Made by a program: the position numbers and the translations under genes | Assembly: GCA_949126835.1 (NCBI GenBank) | Contig: OX421497.1 | Location: forward strand, 29,330,742-29,394,741 | Source of the DNA: Anisus vortex | Taxonomy: Eukaryota > Mollusca > Gastropoda > Planorbidae | Direction: 5' to 3' | Length of the DNA: 64,000 nt | Notes under the pieces: model-generated | Told to the model about the DNA's origin: nothing | Databases searched by the model: none | Seen by the model: the letters and a program-made list of their open reading frames with translations, nothing else | Part shown: in pieces, positions 12,560 through 24,100 of the stretch | Position numbering within the stretch: the first letter of the stretch is position 1 | How the letters are laid out: the number at the start of each line of letters is the position of its first letter

Positions 12560-13095
12560 TCTTATCTATAAAAAGCTGTTTCCTGACTTTGTCTCAAGAG
12601 GCTGTTTCCATACCTTGTCTAAGTAGTTTTGACGATTTCTTGAAATTGTCTTTAGAAGCTGTTTCCAGACTTAGTCCTGGTATTTTGACATGATTGTCTC
12701 ACAAACCTGTTTCTTAAAATTATGTTTAAAAGCTGTTTTCTGAAATTTTCTTAAGAAGCATTGTCTCGTGGAGCTTTTTGTTAAATTCTAAAGAAGCTGT
12801 TTCATGGCATCGTCTCAAGAAGTTGTTTCATGAAATCTATTAATACTCGACTTTGTCAAAAGAAGTTGTTTCATGAAATCTATTAACACTCGACTTTGTC
12901 AAAAGAAGTTGTTTCATGAAATCTATTAACACTCGACTTTGTCACAAGAAGTTGTTTCATGAAATGTATTAACACTCGACTTTGTCACAAGAAGCTGTTT
13001 CATTAAATCTATTAACACTATACTTTGTCACTAGAAGCTGTTTCATGAAATCTATTTACACTAGACTTTGTCACAATAAGCTTTTTCCTGACATC
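12560..13095. repeat. 43-bp minisatellite with decayed edge
   Basis: The core unit, GACTTTGTCAAAAGAAGTTG followed by TTTCATGAAATCTATTAACACTC, is repeated from about 12840 to 13080. On the left, units shorten and diverge into related words ('agaagctgtttc', 'gactttgtct') back to about 12560. The right edge also drifts. This looks like homogenised centre units with older decayed units outside. No coding function inferred. Confidence 0.9.
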
Positions 13096-13458
13096 GTCTT
13101 CATTAGTTTGTTTAAATGGCTGAAACAAGGAAATGACGCTTTATGTCACTGCCAGTAAACAAACTTTAATATAAAGTATAATGGCGAAAGTTACTATCAA
13201 TCTTTTTTTAAAGAATAATACACTTATGAATGCATTCCAATGTTCATAATAAGTTTCTAGTTAAGATCATTTATCATGTTACATGTAATTACTTCCTTGT
13301 TCAGACATTTAAAAAGAAAAAAAATAACAGATTGACTATTTTACTAATATTTATCATTAAAATGACTGAACGCATCCTAATGTTTAACACTGTAAGTCCC
13401 GTCTAACCATCGTTGTGAACAAATTATATAACAGTTAACAAGAAATGAATCATTATGT

Positions 13459-13706
13459 GGGGCACGGTGGCCGGGCGACAGCACGTTCGACTGGCGTACC
13501 GAAGGTCCCGGGTTCGAGTCCTGGTGAAGGCTAGAAGGTTTTTCCCCTGGACCTGAGTCTACCCAACCCTGATAGGTACCTTACATTAGTTGGGGTAAAG
13601 TAAAGGTGGCTGGGCATTGTGCTAGCCACACAGCCCCAAGTATTCCGTGGCCACTGAAAATAGTGAACGCTACTTCACCGGCCCTATGATCAATTCGGTG
13701 GGTACT
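13459..13706 (+). mobile_element. tRNA-derived SINE, near full length
   Basis: The best SINE copy in the window. It begins GGGGCACGGTGGCCG, with an A-box-like segment at about 13468-13481 (TGGCCGGGCGACAG) and a perfect B box GGTTCGAGTCC at 13511-13521, as expected for an internal RNA polymerase III promoter derived from a tRNA. The body then runs 'tgagtctacccaaccctgat', 'ttagttggggtaaagtaaag', 'gctgggcattgtgctagcc', 'ccgtggccactgaaa' and 'caattcggtgggtact'. The tail is short. It is not a working tRNA gene, because the anticodon arm does not fold cleanly and the body continues far past tRNA length. Confidence 0.92.
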
Positions 13707-14284
13707 AAGCATTATAGCACATATTTTACAGACCATTGTATAAAACAATGCAATCACATCGTTTAGATATATTATATGCTCATTTGCTAACATATAGATT
13801 CAATCAACAAGAAAATCAGAATGATATCAGACTTTAAAAAAAAACTTCTATAATTAAAGTTTAGTAATAAAGGTTAGTATAAGGTTTTGTAAAATAGATT
13901 AACTCGTGCCATGACAAGTGTATAGAATGACAAGCAATGGGAGTGGCTCGACCCTGAAGCTATAAATAAATTGAAAATAATAATCACGTCTGCAGAAGGC
14001 CAGGAACAAATCTTCTATAATTACAATCAATCAAAAACTATAATAAGATGCTATATTTTTAGAGCTGAAATGTTTGTTTGAATAGAATTGAATTGTTGTA
14101 TTTCCGGCCCATCGACATCGAAGGAAATATAAGGCCTTTTTGTTAACGTTGTTGTCATGTTTAATTGTATCAATTTTATTGTTCTTATATCTTTAAATTT
14201 TGTAGTACAGTTGGATATCTTTAATATAGTCTATAGTTTATTATATATTTTGATTTAATTTTACTGAAAAGTTCATGAAGAGTT

Positions 14285-14350
14285 CTACAGTATAGACGCA
14301 ATAATCTTCTCTATAGAAGGAGCGTCTGTAATGTATAAGATAAGAAATCG
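14285..14350 (+). mobile_element. LINE 3' tail
   Basis: Only the last roughly 60 bp of the LINE family: 'gacgcaataatcttctctat', 'agaaggagcgtctgtaatg' and a TATAAGATAAG end. It contains the conserved CTTCTCTATAGAAG hairpin. No coding part remains. Confidence 0.75.
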
Positions 14351-14424
14351 TATTTACGTCGAATTTCACTAAATGTATTGCATTCTGTTGGAAATGTTAG
14401 TTTGCGCTTTCCGGTGCACATCAA

Positions 14425-14698
14425 AGACTATAATGAGATTGACTGCTTGCTTTATTTTTAGAGCTCAACACTTGCTTTTTCCGTGCGCCCACTATCTTAA
14501 AAGACTCCTAAACTTTTCTAAAGACTTCCGCTGTATAAAACTTTTCATTTTAATCTTAGTTTTCCATTGAAAAAATCTTATGGAATTACTAGACCGGAAG
14601 TCTAGAGGACTTGGAGAGATCGGAAATTCTGAAAAGAAGATTTTCGAGTCATCAAATAGCAGAAATATTAAAGCAAGCGGCCCATTTTATTATAGTCT
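14425..14698. mobile_element. Inverted-repeat element, copy A (foldback/MITE family)
   Basis: Bounded by AGACTATAATGAGA at the left and a matching TTATAGTCT at the right, with inverted subterminal blocks 'ctgcttgcttta' and 'taaagcaagcgg'. The interior shares 'ttagagctcaacac', 'cttccgctgtataaaact' and 'gagtcatcaaatagcag' with the copies near 46.4 and 46.9 kb. About 274 bp, non-coding. Target-site duplication is not clear. Confidence 0.75.
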
Positions 14699-15261
14699 CT
14701 GAATCAATGTAGGTTTTCGGTGATTTAGCATCCGAAGGTCTAACGATTGAAGATCTAGAATTCTAGATTCTATATCCTTCACAGTTCACAGCCAATGGCA
14801 ACTACTGATTTTTTGGGGTTTTGTTTTAGTATTATCAATAAATCGACTTTATGCTATTTAGTGAATAAGTATAAGTAGCATTTAAAGTTTGCACTTTGAA
14901 ACCCAAAATCCTTTAATTCATTGGAAGCAAGAAACAAATAAAGCAACTAGTTTCCTGATTTAATAAATATCGAATGACGTACATTATTAGCGCCTTTAAC
15001 TTTCAAATAAAACATGTTATTCTTTTATACTTAGTCTCTCTGCCATTTTTGGCAGGTTCATGTGTTATGGCGCTCTGTTAAATCATGGTAACAGTTGTTT
15101 CCTGATTTAATTAAAGAAATACTCAACAGAACTCAATCTTTCCACCCTTAAACAAAACAACAACAAAAATAAACACTGAAACAACAACACATAACAACAA
15201 GGACAAAAAATAAAGAAATAATTAGAATATATTTATATCTACTAGTTTTATATTATTAACA

Positions 15262-15650
15262 TTCATGTTACAGACGCTCTCCTTCTGTACAGACGAAAAT
15301 TGCGTCCTACGCTTTTATGTGGTAAGAGTTGAATTGAATTGCGATTTGATAACAGTTTTAACTGATCTCAAGTTATTGGTTTTCCTGGTTTGTTCAAGTA
15401 ACCCATTTCATGTCCGGATTTCACTCGGGAAGAATAAGAGCTTACGCGCTTTTTCTTTTTGCATATGGAATAATAGAAAACGTTTTCATCTTTACAATTA
15501 TCTGAGCATTGTAATAGATTGTTATTGTGTTGCAATTTCTAATTTAATAATTTAATAATTTATGTAAATGACTACTACTATATGATTGGGTGACAGTCAT
15601 ATGGCTATTGGCACTCTGTGCTTACTGATCTTCTGTGCATTCTTTAACTG
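15262..15650 (-). mobile_element. LINE 3' end (5'-truncated)
   Basis: Minus-strand copy. From the right the tail reads 'gttacagacgctctccttct' (plus strand), followed by 'gcgtcctacgcttttatgtgg', 'ctcaagttattggttttcctg', 'cccatttcatgtccggattt' and 'cactcgggaagaataagagc', then 'ttacaattatctgagcattg'. These match the copy at 45.13-45.6 kb in order. A 96-codon plus-strand frame over it is antisense and spurious. Confidence 0.8.
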
Positions 15651-16199
15651 TAAATAATTGTGAAAAAATTTCAAGGGCAGAAAAACAATGATAAAAAAGA
15701 GTTTATCATCCGGGCTGTTGTTTTTACCATTGATCTGACGCTGCTATGTGTGCATAAAGACTGTGAATAAGCTAAGGTGGACAATGCTTTCCTATATTAA
15801 AACATGGAAAGTTATTCATTATTTTTTTTTTTACCCAAGTTGATCTTTTATTAGCAGACATTGTCGTGGAATTCTTCTGTTCAAGCAGAATGCCAGGGTG
15901 TCATTCATTTCCTACACAATATGTCATTTATTCGAGCATCAGTTGTCAGGACATAATTGGATTATTGCCACTCTCTTCGTTCCTTTTATGAAGAAATGGA
16001 TGTCATAGCTTGACCCTTTTACGTGTGCAAATGAGACGTTCTATTGTAACACCAATGAGTTAAAATTGGCTTGTGTAGCAATTTGTCTCATTTGAATGTC
16101 ATGTCAGCAGAAAATTGTGAACCACCCCGCTACGAAATTGTTTAAATTATTGTACTTCTATAACTGAATCCTTAGGACATTTAGATCGGTACCTTTCTT

Positions 16200-16720
16200 A
16201 GTCCACAACGCCCTACACCTCGCTGACGATCTTCCGCATTTCTGTACCCATGGACCTCAAAGCTGGTGATGTGTAAACCATCGATACGCTCCTTTTAAGA
16301 GTGCACCGGCGGGCTGACACATGGGGAACAGACCCTTTTTTCGAGTCCAAGATTTCAATGCACAAGGGGAGAGCTACCGAAACGCGATGGCGAGGAAGAA
16401 GTGTGTGCAACAGACCGTTTCGCAAGCCTGGATGTCCAGGCCAATGGTCTGGAATCTGTGCTACCGGGCGGCAGTGCAGGAATACGAGCGAGCCACCACG
16501 TTAATGATCCACGAGGAATCCACATGTGGGGAGAAGCAGAGTAGTGCTTGTGACCACGGAGCCGTACTCTTTGTTACTCGAAATGCACTATCGTAATGCC
16601 GGTGACGGCTAGTCTCGGACAGGATCTCTGTGTAACGCCTTGATCCACACCCTTTCATGTTACGCCCTTGACGATATTAGCCAGAAGGAATGTCCGGTTT
16701 AAGACACATAAAAGATCAAC
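16200..16720. other. GC-rich island of unknown origin
   Basis: About 520 bp with clearly higher GC and more CpG than the AT-rich flanks. Overlapping open frames occur on both strands (plus 16321-16596, 91 codons; minus 16461-16658 and 16213-16425), as expected when stop codons become rare. The left 100 bp ('catttctgtacccatggacc', 'gctggtgatgtgt') resembles the 3' body of the SINE family at 56.3 kb and may be a diverged SINE. The rest is not recognised. It could be an insertion, a decayed exon or a transposon fragment. Confidence 0.5.
16321..16596 (+). CDS. Weak candidate small ORF in GC-rich island
   Basis: The frame starts at ATG in context cacATGG and encodes 91 residues, beginning MGNRPFFRVQDFNAQGES and ending at TAA. 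It is rich in polar and aromatic residues (several W, C, Q and R), has no signal peptide or membrane segment, and matches no family I know. The only support is that it sits in an island of unusual composition. Competing frames on the opposite strand weaken it, as does the lack of a visible promoter or splice sites. It is more likely chance or a relic than a gene. Confidence 0.12.
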   Translation: MGNRPFFRVQDFNAQGESYRNAMARKKCVQQTVSQAWMSRPMVWNLCYRAAVQEYERATTLMIHEESTCGEKQSSACDHGAVLFVTRNALS

Positions 16721-17214
16721 CTCCCTGCTCACCCATCTCCGTTCCTTCCCAAACAGTGAACCTTTCCTTGAAAGAAATTACTTTCATTCTGCACTTTCAC
16801 CCGTTACGCCTTTTGATCTTATCTAATGATGTACACCAAGTTAACAAACAAAAAATACACGTGTAAATAGACTGATAAACCTCCGTGTGTCTGAAACCCT
16901 AAAAAAATATCATGTTTCTATCTCCTCGTTCATTTCTGTGTAGAAAGGAGGTCACTACTGTCTCTTAAACTGTCTTGCAACTTGTTTTACATTAATTATC
17001 ATAAAAATAATAGAATTTGACAAGTAAAAGAGAAAAAACAATTAATAATATATTTATAGAAGTTTATCATTTATCAACATTTTTTTGTTGTTGAAAATAT
17101 AAGGCTTAAAACTGCTGATGTGAAATTCTGGTGGGTGTTAGAAATACAATAGTGGGATATTATTTACATAAGGGGTAGGGCGTGGGTTTAATTAATATAC
17201 GAATACTTTTATTT

Positions 17215-17287
17215 CTCTGTCAATATTTTACCCCTCTCTCTCTCTTTTCTATCTAACCATCTATCTAAATATCTACATATATAGAGA

Positions 17288-17334
<47 letters not shown>

Positions 17335-17740
17335 TCTCAATATCTATCTACCCACCCATCCATCCATCCATCTATCTATCCATCCATCCATCTATCCATC
17401 CATCCATCCATCCATTTATCCATCTATCCATTTATCCATCTATCCATCTATCCATCTATCCATCTATCCATCTGTCCATCTGTCCATCTGTCCATCTGTC
17501 CATCTGTCCATCTGTCCATCTGTCCATCTGTCCATCTGTCCATCTGTCCATCTGTCCATCTATCCATCTATCCATCTATCCATCTATCCATCTAATTAAA
17601 TATCCTTATGATTAACTGTCTAAGTATGTATCTATGCATTTATCTATCTATCTATCTATCTATCAATCTATATATCTATCTATATTTTCTATTTATCTAT
17701 CTTTGTATTCACTTATCTATGTATGTGTATGTATGTCTGT
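17215..17740. repeat. Compound microsatellite: (AT)n, (CTAT)n, (CCAT)n, (TGTCCATC)n
   Basis: An AT dinucleotide run at about 17289-17332 is followed by CTAT/CCAT tetranucleotides. A central 8-bp block TGTCCATC repeats about a dozen times, flanked on both sides by TATCCATC units; CTAT and TATG runs follow. The symmetric arrangement suggests that a T-to-G change arose in one unit and spread by expansion. Confidence 0.95.
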
Positions 17741-18809
17741 GTGTATGCCTGTCTACACGAATCTCCAGTTCATGTTAACATATAATTAAGTGTTAACCAA
17801 AACAACAACAAAAAAAAACAACAAGAAGAAAAATCTAAAGCTACAAAACAACAAAATCCTTCAAATGGTATGTTAAAAAAAAAGTCCTAAAGCGTGATTC
17901 GTTGTGTGTGAAAAAGAATGCGTTGTGAAATGAGTTCTGAAAGGCAATCTGTTGGGGACTCTTTTTTTGTTGTTGTTCAACTTGCAAACCTTTCGACTCT
18001 TGCTGTGATTTGACCATTTTGTCTGTCTGGGTCATTTGTTCCTCAATGTTTCAACTCTCTGTAGTGTCTTTTATATAGTTCAATGACATGATACGTTTGT
18101 ACGTTGTACAATGTAGAGATTTTTCTTCCACTAATCCTACATTAAATGATATAGGAAGTAACGCAAGTTACACTCAATAAGGATTTAACAATGCAAACCA
18201 TGAAGTGTAACAAGTTTTAACTAAGTAAAAATTGATTTTTATAGGTTGGTGAGGGCAGATGGGCTTGAAATTTAAAAATAATGTGTTGTCCTTGGCTTTA
18301 TGTCTGTGTTTCAAGTTTCAGCTTGATAGGGAGAATGGATGTAGGTCAATTAGACTTCCAAAGATATGTCAGCCAGCATAACAGAAAACCAGCAACAATG
18401 TTTCGCAAAGTTATTATTTAATACAGGGATTTGAATTTTTTAAAATTTCTTATGAGTCTCATGTCTGAATTAACATGTAGAAATTACTTGATGAAAACAT
18501 CATCACGAAATTTCCTCCAATTTAAATTTGCTCGCCAGTATTTCTTATACTGTGCGCTTATAATGAAAAAAAACAACAAAACAAATGAAAGAGATATACT
18601 AAACCAGTTTAACAAGCTGCACGAAAATGGCTAGGGTTAGAGTATACCAGTATACCATGATTCGAATTTTCCTAATTGCCGATGGGACTCTGGCGGTACC
18701 GGGTAACGAAATTAAAATTACAATTATCGGGACAAAGAAAGGAGCAAAAAAAAAACCAGGTATAAATTCTAAGTTTTATTATCGTAATATATTTAAGACA
18801 TATCAAGTT
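17741..18809. other. Stretch without recognised gene
   Basis: AT-rich, with AAC runs near 17795-17830. Small frames here (60-71 codons) have no recognisable features. Confidence 0.5.
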
Positions 18810-18900
18810 AAATCTATTTTAGTCTATTTTAGTCTAGTTTAGTCTATTTAAGTCAATTTTAGTCTATTTCAGTCTCTTTAAGTCTATTTAAGTATATTTT
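18810..18900. repeat. Short 10-bp tandem repeat (TTTTAGTCTA)
   Basis: About eight imperfect copies of a decamer TTTTAGTCTA, with TTTAAGTCTA variants. Confidence 0.9.
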
Positions 18901-19129
18901 GGTGATATTTTAACAAGCATTTATTTAGTAATTATATGAGGATGCATATCAATTATATGTTGCTGGTAGGCTGGTTTAGGAGATATAGGCTACATGTTAT
19001 TAGGTCATGGAATACAAATTAATCAGGTCACGCTAGTATAGATCTATATTGTATTCTATCGTAAAGATATCGTTGTGTTCAACCAGCTATCAAATGAATA
19101 GACGCCAAATTCCAACGTACACTAGTCCA

Positions 19130-19225
19130 GTGCAGCGCAATACGTTATAAACTATTCTCGGTGCGAGTTGTCTGCCCGCGATCCGCCCGGCGCGAAGAGG
19201 ACGATTTAATCTCGCACGATAACCG
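19130..19225 (+). promoter_or_regulatory. Candidate CpG-rich promoter with TATA-like box
   Basis: Roughly 14 CpG dinucleotides occur in about 100 bp, against a background with few. A TATA-like motif, TTATAAAC, lies at 19145-19152, and the CpG cluster (CCCGCGATCCGCCCGGCGCG, 19184-19203) starts about 30 bp downstream. No ATG occurs between the presumed start site and 19326. This fits a core promoter followed by a 5' leader, but is inferred from sequence only. A methylation-protected but non-promoter CpG cluster is an alternative. Confidence 0.3.
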
Positions 19226-19325
19226 CTTCCTATTGTTTCTTTTTTTTTTGGTTGTCGTTCTTCTTCTTTCTCAGGCGTCGGGAATTGTGTCCCTTTGCCA
19301 TCCTATTTCCAGGCTAACTTGATTA

Positions 19326-19345
19326 TGCATACATCTTTTCTCAAG
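19326..19345 (+). CDS. Candidate first coding exon (7 codons) with 5' splice site
   Basis: The first ATG after the CpG cluster is at 19326 (A at -3). It reads MHTSFLK and then meets CTCAAG|GTAAGC at 19345/19346, a near-consensus splice donor in phase 0. If transcription begins near 19176 the first exon is about 170 bp. An alternative is an internal exon: a pyrimidine-rich tract ending TTCTTTCTCAG at 19274 is a good acceptor, and the 71 bp from 19275 to 19345 are open in one frame. I found no convincing downstream exon, so the product is unknown. Confidence 0.2.
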
Positions 19346-19350
19346 GTAAG

Positions 19351-20830
19351 CTGATGAAGTAATACTTGTTTACATTATTATACTATTATACAATTATAGA
19401 AAGACGAGTTAGATTCTTAAATAATTCACAAAGCAGACATGTTACATGTATTAAACGGACATTTCGTCAGCGCTCCATAAGACTATTGCAGAGTTTTTTC
19501 AAAACTATAAACTTTTCATCACCTAGTTGTCTTTCTAGTCCCGTTTCATGAAACGCTAACATTTATATCGCATATACTAGTATACAAAGTGACATATAAC
19601 TGAATATGATTTCTATACAACTTTCATTTATTATTAACATACAGTTGCATGGGTAGGTACTCTGTAGCTGTGGTTTCAAATCCCAAGAAATGTCCGTTTG
19701 GGACTTGAAATACTTTCACACGTCTAAGACTAAATGCAGCACATAGAAAAAAACACGTGATAACAGAAAGTGACATGGACATTTTTTTTATTTCACTAGT
19801 ACTTTACTTGAACAACTTCTTCAAATTTGGTTCATATAAATATTTCAATGGGAAGGCCCTTGGCCACCCGCAAAGAAAAACAACAACAACAACAACATAA
19901 AAAGCTAATTTAATACATGTTAATAACAAAGAAGGGGGGGGGGAGGAATATTTCAGGTGAGTTCAATAATGATTAATCAATCCGCACAATAAAGTGTAAT
20001 ACACTTTTTTTTTAAATATTACAAACTTATTTTTGAGAACAGGACTTTAGCTTTAATGGATCGCGCTGTGGATTCCAGTGCATCTGTTGTCTCAGGCTGT
20101 TTTGCCCTGTCTTGAGTTTGAAGATGATCTCTTTTGTTTCGAATGGGAGGGAGGGGGGGGGATCTAGATATAGTCTGAACGGAAAGGTTGCGGGAGGTGT
20201 AATATTTATTGTGCTCTGGTTTGGTTGTTTGACTATTTGTTTGTTTGGCTTGTTATGCATACCATTTTGTTGTTTTTCTCTTTGTTGTTTGATCATTTAT
20301 TTAAATTTTGTTTGTTGCTTGATGCTGTTTTTTTTGGCATTGCGAGCATTGTCTGTCTTTGAAGACCTTGGTTGAAGGATTTAGCCACTCAATCATTTAT
20401 CTCAGTTCCATGTACTTACATATGCCCTGTTACTCAGTGTACTACTGTTTCCTTTACATCTGCAACATTGCATTGTAAGTGCACCGATTATTTGTATGAT
20501 ACCTTGGTCCAGTTTTCGTTAAAAAAAAAGAAAACCCACAAACGATTCAATGATATAAAAATTAAAAGCTAATTAATATTCAAAGTCACACTTCTATAAT
20601 GACTTTATGTAAATTATCATGAATCGCAGCAAGAAAATGTTTATACTTTGAGTATATAATGGTGTTAATATCTAATTGTTTGTAAGTCCTTTCTTAAAAT
20701 TTAATAATTGAATAAAGTTAGTATCTCAAAAGCACTTACTAAAGCTACAGGCTTGCTCAAATTTAACATAGAATAGACGAAGTATAAGATACCTTGCCAG
20801 ATATAGATATGATTTAAAATAATTTAAATC
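19351..20830. other. Stretch downstream of the candidate exon; no gene recognised
   Basis: Contains AAC runs (about 19875), a G run (about 19935) and a T/G-rich tract at 20140-20340. The tract gives a hydrophobic 87-codon plus-strand frame (20112-20375) with two membrane-like segments. Its composition follows from the T-rich DNA, and I do not call it a gene. Confidence 0.45.
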
Positions 20831-20840
20831 TATTTGATCC

Positions 20841-21110
<270 letters not shown>

Positions 21111-22151
21111 GGCCTTACCTATTTGTCTTTATTCTCTCTATCTGTCTGCCTAATCTATCCATCTATCTGAATATGTAGGCCCTAAGCTATATTGAATTTC
21201 GTGCTAGATCTATCATTATATAGACATAGAAACATAAGAAATTGAGCTGCAATAGAGAAAAAGCGGTGAATGTGGAAAAAAATGATATATGAACAGATAC
21301 AAATCATAGTAGATGATAGTCTGTGTCTATTTGCATTAACCAATGTTATCTACACTTTTGCATCATATATCCTTCTCTTACTGTTTTATTTATCCTACCA
21401 TTTATCCCATGCTTTATATTCGTTTGGTCGACCACTTCGTACACAACACAAGACATTTTACGTTGCCCTTAGTGAGCTTTAAAAATACATCAGATAACTG
21501 TTTCCTGCTGTGATAATTCGGTCCTGTAATTGGTTTCAGAGGACTAACCGAAAGATCTCAGATAAAGCCCAACGCCCTTGCAAATACAATTAGGGGCGCA
21601 CAGCCGCACACTTTTCTCCCTAGTTCCGTTTATTGGAATCACCCCCACCGCCCCCCCACACACACGCACCTAAAAAGACAACACAAACAACCACGCACAC
21701 AAAGACACACACAGACACCTACATCCCCCCACACTCAACCACACCAAAAGGCTTCGGAGCACCAAATTTATTATTTAGATAAACGCTTTTATTTTTAGTT
21801 TAGAGACTGATGCACCAGAAAGCAGACACCTCCCCCCCCCCCATATATTTTTTCACTTGTGAACTTTTCTCGAGTGGAATAAATGTATATTTTTGTTTTT
21901 ATGCATGTTTGCAATTGTTTTTATATGTAATACTTTTTTCTTCTACCTGTACCTAGTTGCGTCGATGTTTTAAGTGAAATAAATAATAGAAGGCAGTGTT
22001 AGAATAAATATATTTGGGCTAAATAAAGTTATATAATGCTAGTGATTTTAAAGATGATTTCGGGCGGTGCTAAGCATAAAGTATGCAATACGTATCACAG
22101 TGATAGCTCAGACAATGACTGCAATGTAATTTATGAAAAGACTTGTTCTAC
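21111..22151. other. Stretch without recognised gene
   Basis: AT-rich, with a CA/C-rich patch at about 21640-21745 and a C run near 21830. Small frames only. Confidence 0.5.
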
Positions 22152-22384
22152 AAGTAAAGTAAAGTACCCGTCGGGCCGAATTGGCCGGCTAAGCAGCGTT
22201 CACCCGTTTCTGTGGGATACTAGGGGAAGTGTGGTCAGCGCAATGCGCAGCCGCCTTTACTTTACATCAATTAATAGATTCAGGGACACCCTCGAGACCA
22301 GAGAAAAAAATTCTAGCCTTCAACAGGATTCGAACTTAGAACCTTTGGTACGCCACTCGAATTCGCTGCCATTCGGCCACCGTG
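22152..22384 (-). mobile_element. tRNA-derived SINE, near full length
   Basis: Minus strand. Read in reverse complement it starts cacggtggccgaatggcagc (A box region) with the B box GGTTCTAAGTTCGAATCC, continues through 'gaaggctagaat', 'gagggtgtccctgaatct', 'gtaaagtaaaggcggctgc' and 'gaccacacttcccctag', and ends in a GTACTTTACTTTAC tail. It is collinear with 13459-13706. A 157-codon plus-strand frame runs across it and is antisense to the SINE. Confidence 0.92.
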
Positions 22385-22699
22385 TTTATTGTAAAAAAAA
22401 CAGAAACCTATTAACCCTTCCCGTACCGACCTACTTCTATCTATGTTGCCTTCAGTTCCGCTATATACGCGCCCGGGACTGTAAGGGTCAAACTTTATTA
22501 GAGTATTGAAAATGTAATGATCCTAAGAATCTTGGCGGAACTATGAAAAATGGCGACTTAAACGTGGGTTATAATTTGCGCCTGTATAAGAAAGTTTTCA
22601 TTCATTAGTAATCTGGCTAAGTTAAAAGAAAGATGTCATTTATTAGTAGGCCTAATATGACGTACATATCATAGGCTAGGTTAAGAAATTGTTAGTTTC

Positions 22700-22771
22700 G
22701 CTCCTATTCACAACTTGGCACCTAGGGCGGACGCCACCCACCTCCGCCACCTCTAGTTACGCTGCTGCTAA
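22700..22771 (-). mobile_element. Possible DNA-transposon terminus
   Basis: The minus strand reads cagcagcgtaactagaggtg followed by a G-rich segment and gtccgccctaggtgcc. That pattern resembles, from memory, termini of metazoan non-autonomous DNA transposons (CAGNGGCGTA...). The opposite terminus was not found, so this is a fragment at best. Confidence 0.3.
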
Positions 22772-23689
22772 GAGGTAGAAAAATAATTTTACTAAAGACA
22801 TTTTTTAAATTATATTACTATGCTACAACATCCACATTTAAAAGATAGCTTAGGAGATTTAGGAGATGCAATGTTGCTATTGGGAGAGATCTGTGTAAGT
22901 GTGTGTGTGAGTGTGTGTGGAATGTGTGTGTGGGGGGGATGTATGCTCAAGTAACATTGAAGAGGACTGAGGCGCGAGCAGAATAAAAATTCAGATAAAA
23001 TAAAACATTGACTTGACATAAGGTATACTTTTAAAAATGTGGTTGCCATCGACACCCAAGGTAAACAAGAACACAACAACCCTCTACTCACTAGTCCGTG
23101 GTTTCTTCAAGTGCAGGTTTAAATTTAATGCACTCGATCGATAACTTATCAAACCGACGAGCTGAAATTTAGAATAAAACGTAAGTGACGGTTTTAGTCT
23201 TGTAATGTTGACGTTAGAAGAACATACCCACAAATTCCCGTAGACCGAAATCAAAAAATCCATAAGGGCCATCCAAAATACAACGTACGCAACTTGTTTC
23301 AAAAATATTTTTTAGCAATGGTTCTCTAGTCACACGGCCGGTTTTGAATTGCTACGTTACTTTAAAACCCAATAAATATTCATATGTGTCTGCCTATGAA
23401 ACAGTAATTATGTTCAAATCTAATGCGTGCGATTTCAAACAGCCTGCTGCATGAGCTTTTTTTTTTTTTAATTCTTACGTAGTCTATAAATTAATGTGTA
23501 GGTTACATACGTACACATACGTATAGCCCCCCTCCCCATACACATTTGTACGCAAAATCTCTTAAAATACACCCCCTAACCTCAGTGTGTACGCAATATA
23601 CGGATAGCACCCTAGCGGTGTAGGCTACATTACTATGACATGAAAAGGGTGAAGAAGATAAGATAGGGCAGAACAGTCCTTACAAAAAA

Positions 23690-23885
23690 AATAAATCATG
23701 GTACAAGATCAACTTCCATAGCTTCATTATGAGCCGAATGTGCAGACGCACTACTCGTGTGTCTTACATTCACTGATGCTTTCAATAAAATCGAGGAGGG
23801 AGCGGACAGCGTGTGGATGGTTCAACAGAAGCAAGCGGTGCGCCTTGTACAGAAGTTCAACCGCCGATTCTAATCAGGGTGTAAA
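23690..23885 (+). other. GC-balanced patch with coding-like frame
   Basis: About 200 bp with higher GC than the surroundings. One plus-strand frame (about 23738-23872), lacking an ATG start, ends FNKIEEGADSVWMVQQ...RRF and stop. It reads like an amphipathic, charged C-terminal segment rather than simple sequence. A weak acceptor (TGTGCAG) lies just upstream. I do not recognise the family. It may be a terminal exon remnant or chance. Confidence 0.2.
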
Positions 23886-23949
23886 ACAATGTTAGCCTCA
23901 ATTAAAATGCGGGAAGTCTTTGCTTTACGGCAGTGGTTCCTTATCTTTT

Positions 23950-24100
23950 CTTATATGTTACAGACGCCCCTTCTATAAAGAAGATTATTGCATCCTATGC
24001 TTGTTATTATTTTTTTAAATGATGTTAAGTTGCTGGTTTTTCTTTTTTTAAAAATTCAAGCAACCAATTCCATGCCCAAAATTACCTTTTATTTCTAATT
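23950..24100 (-). mobile_element. LINE 3' end (5'-truncated)
   Basis: Plus-strand reading 'atgttacagacgccccttct', 'ataaagaagattattgcatc', 'ctatgcttgttatt', 'aaatgatgttaagttgctgg' and 'caagcaaccaattccatgcc' follows the 45.13-kb copy in order. The C-terminal RT block is diverged. Confidence 0.75.

Noticed and set aside
13459..13540. tRNA gene
   Set aside because: The A and B boxes are present, but the cloverleaf does not close and the sequence continues into a 250-bp body shared by about nine copies, so it is a SINE.
20112..20375. 87-codon hydrophobic frame resembling a small two-helix membrane protein
   Set aside because: Starts at TTG (first ATG four codons in), hydrophobicity follows from T/G-rich DNA, and no supporting context exists.
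22036..22509. 157-codon plus frame
   Set aside because: Its centre is the antisense strand of the SINE at 22152-22384; the remainder is unremarkable.
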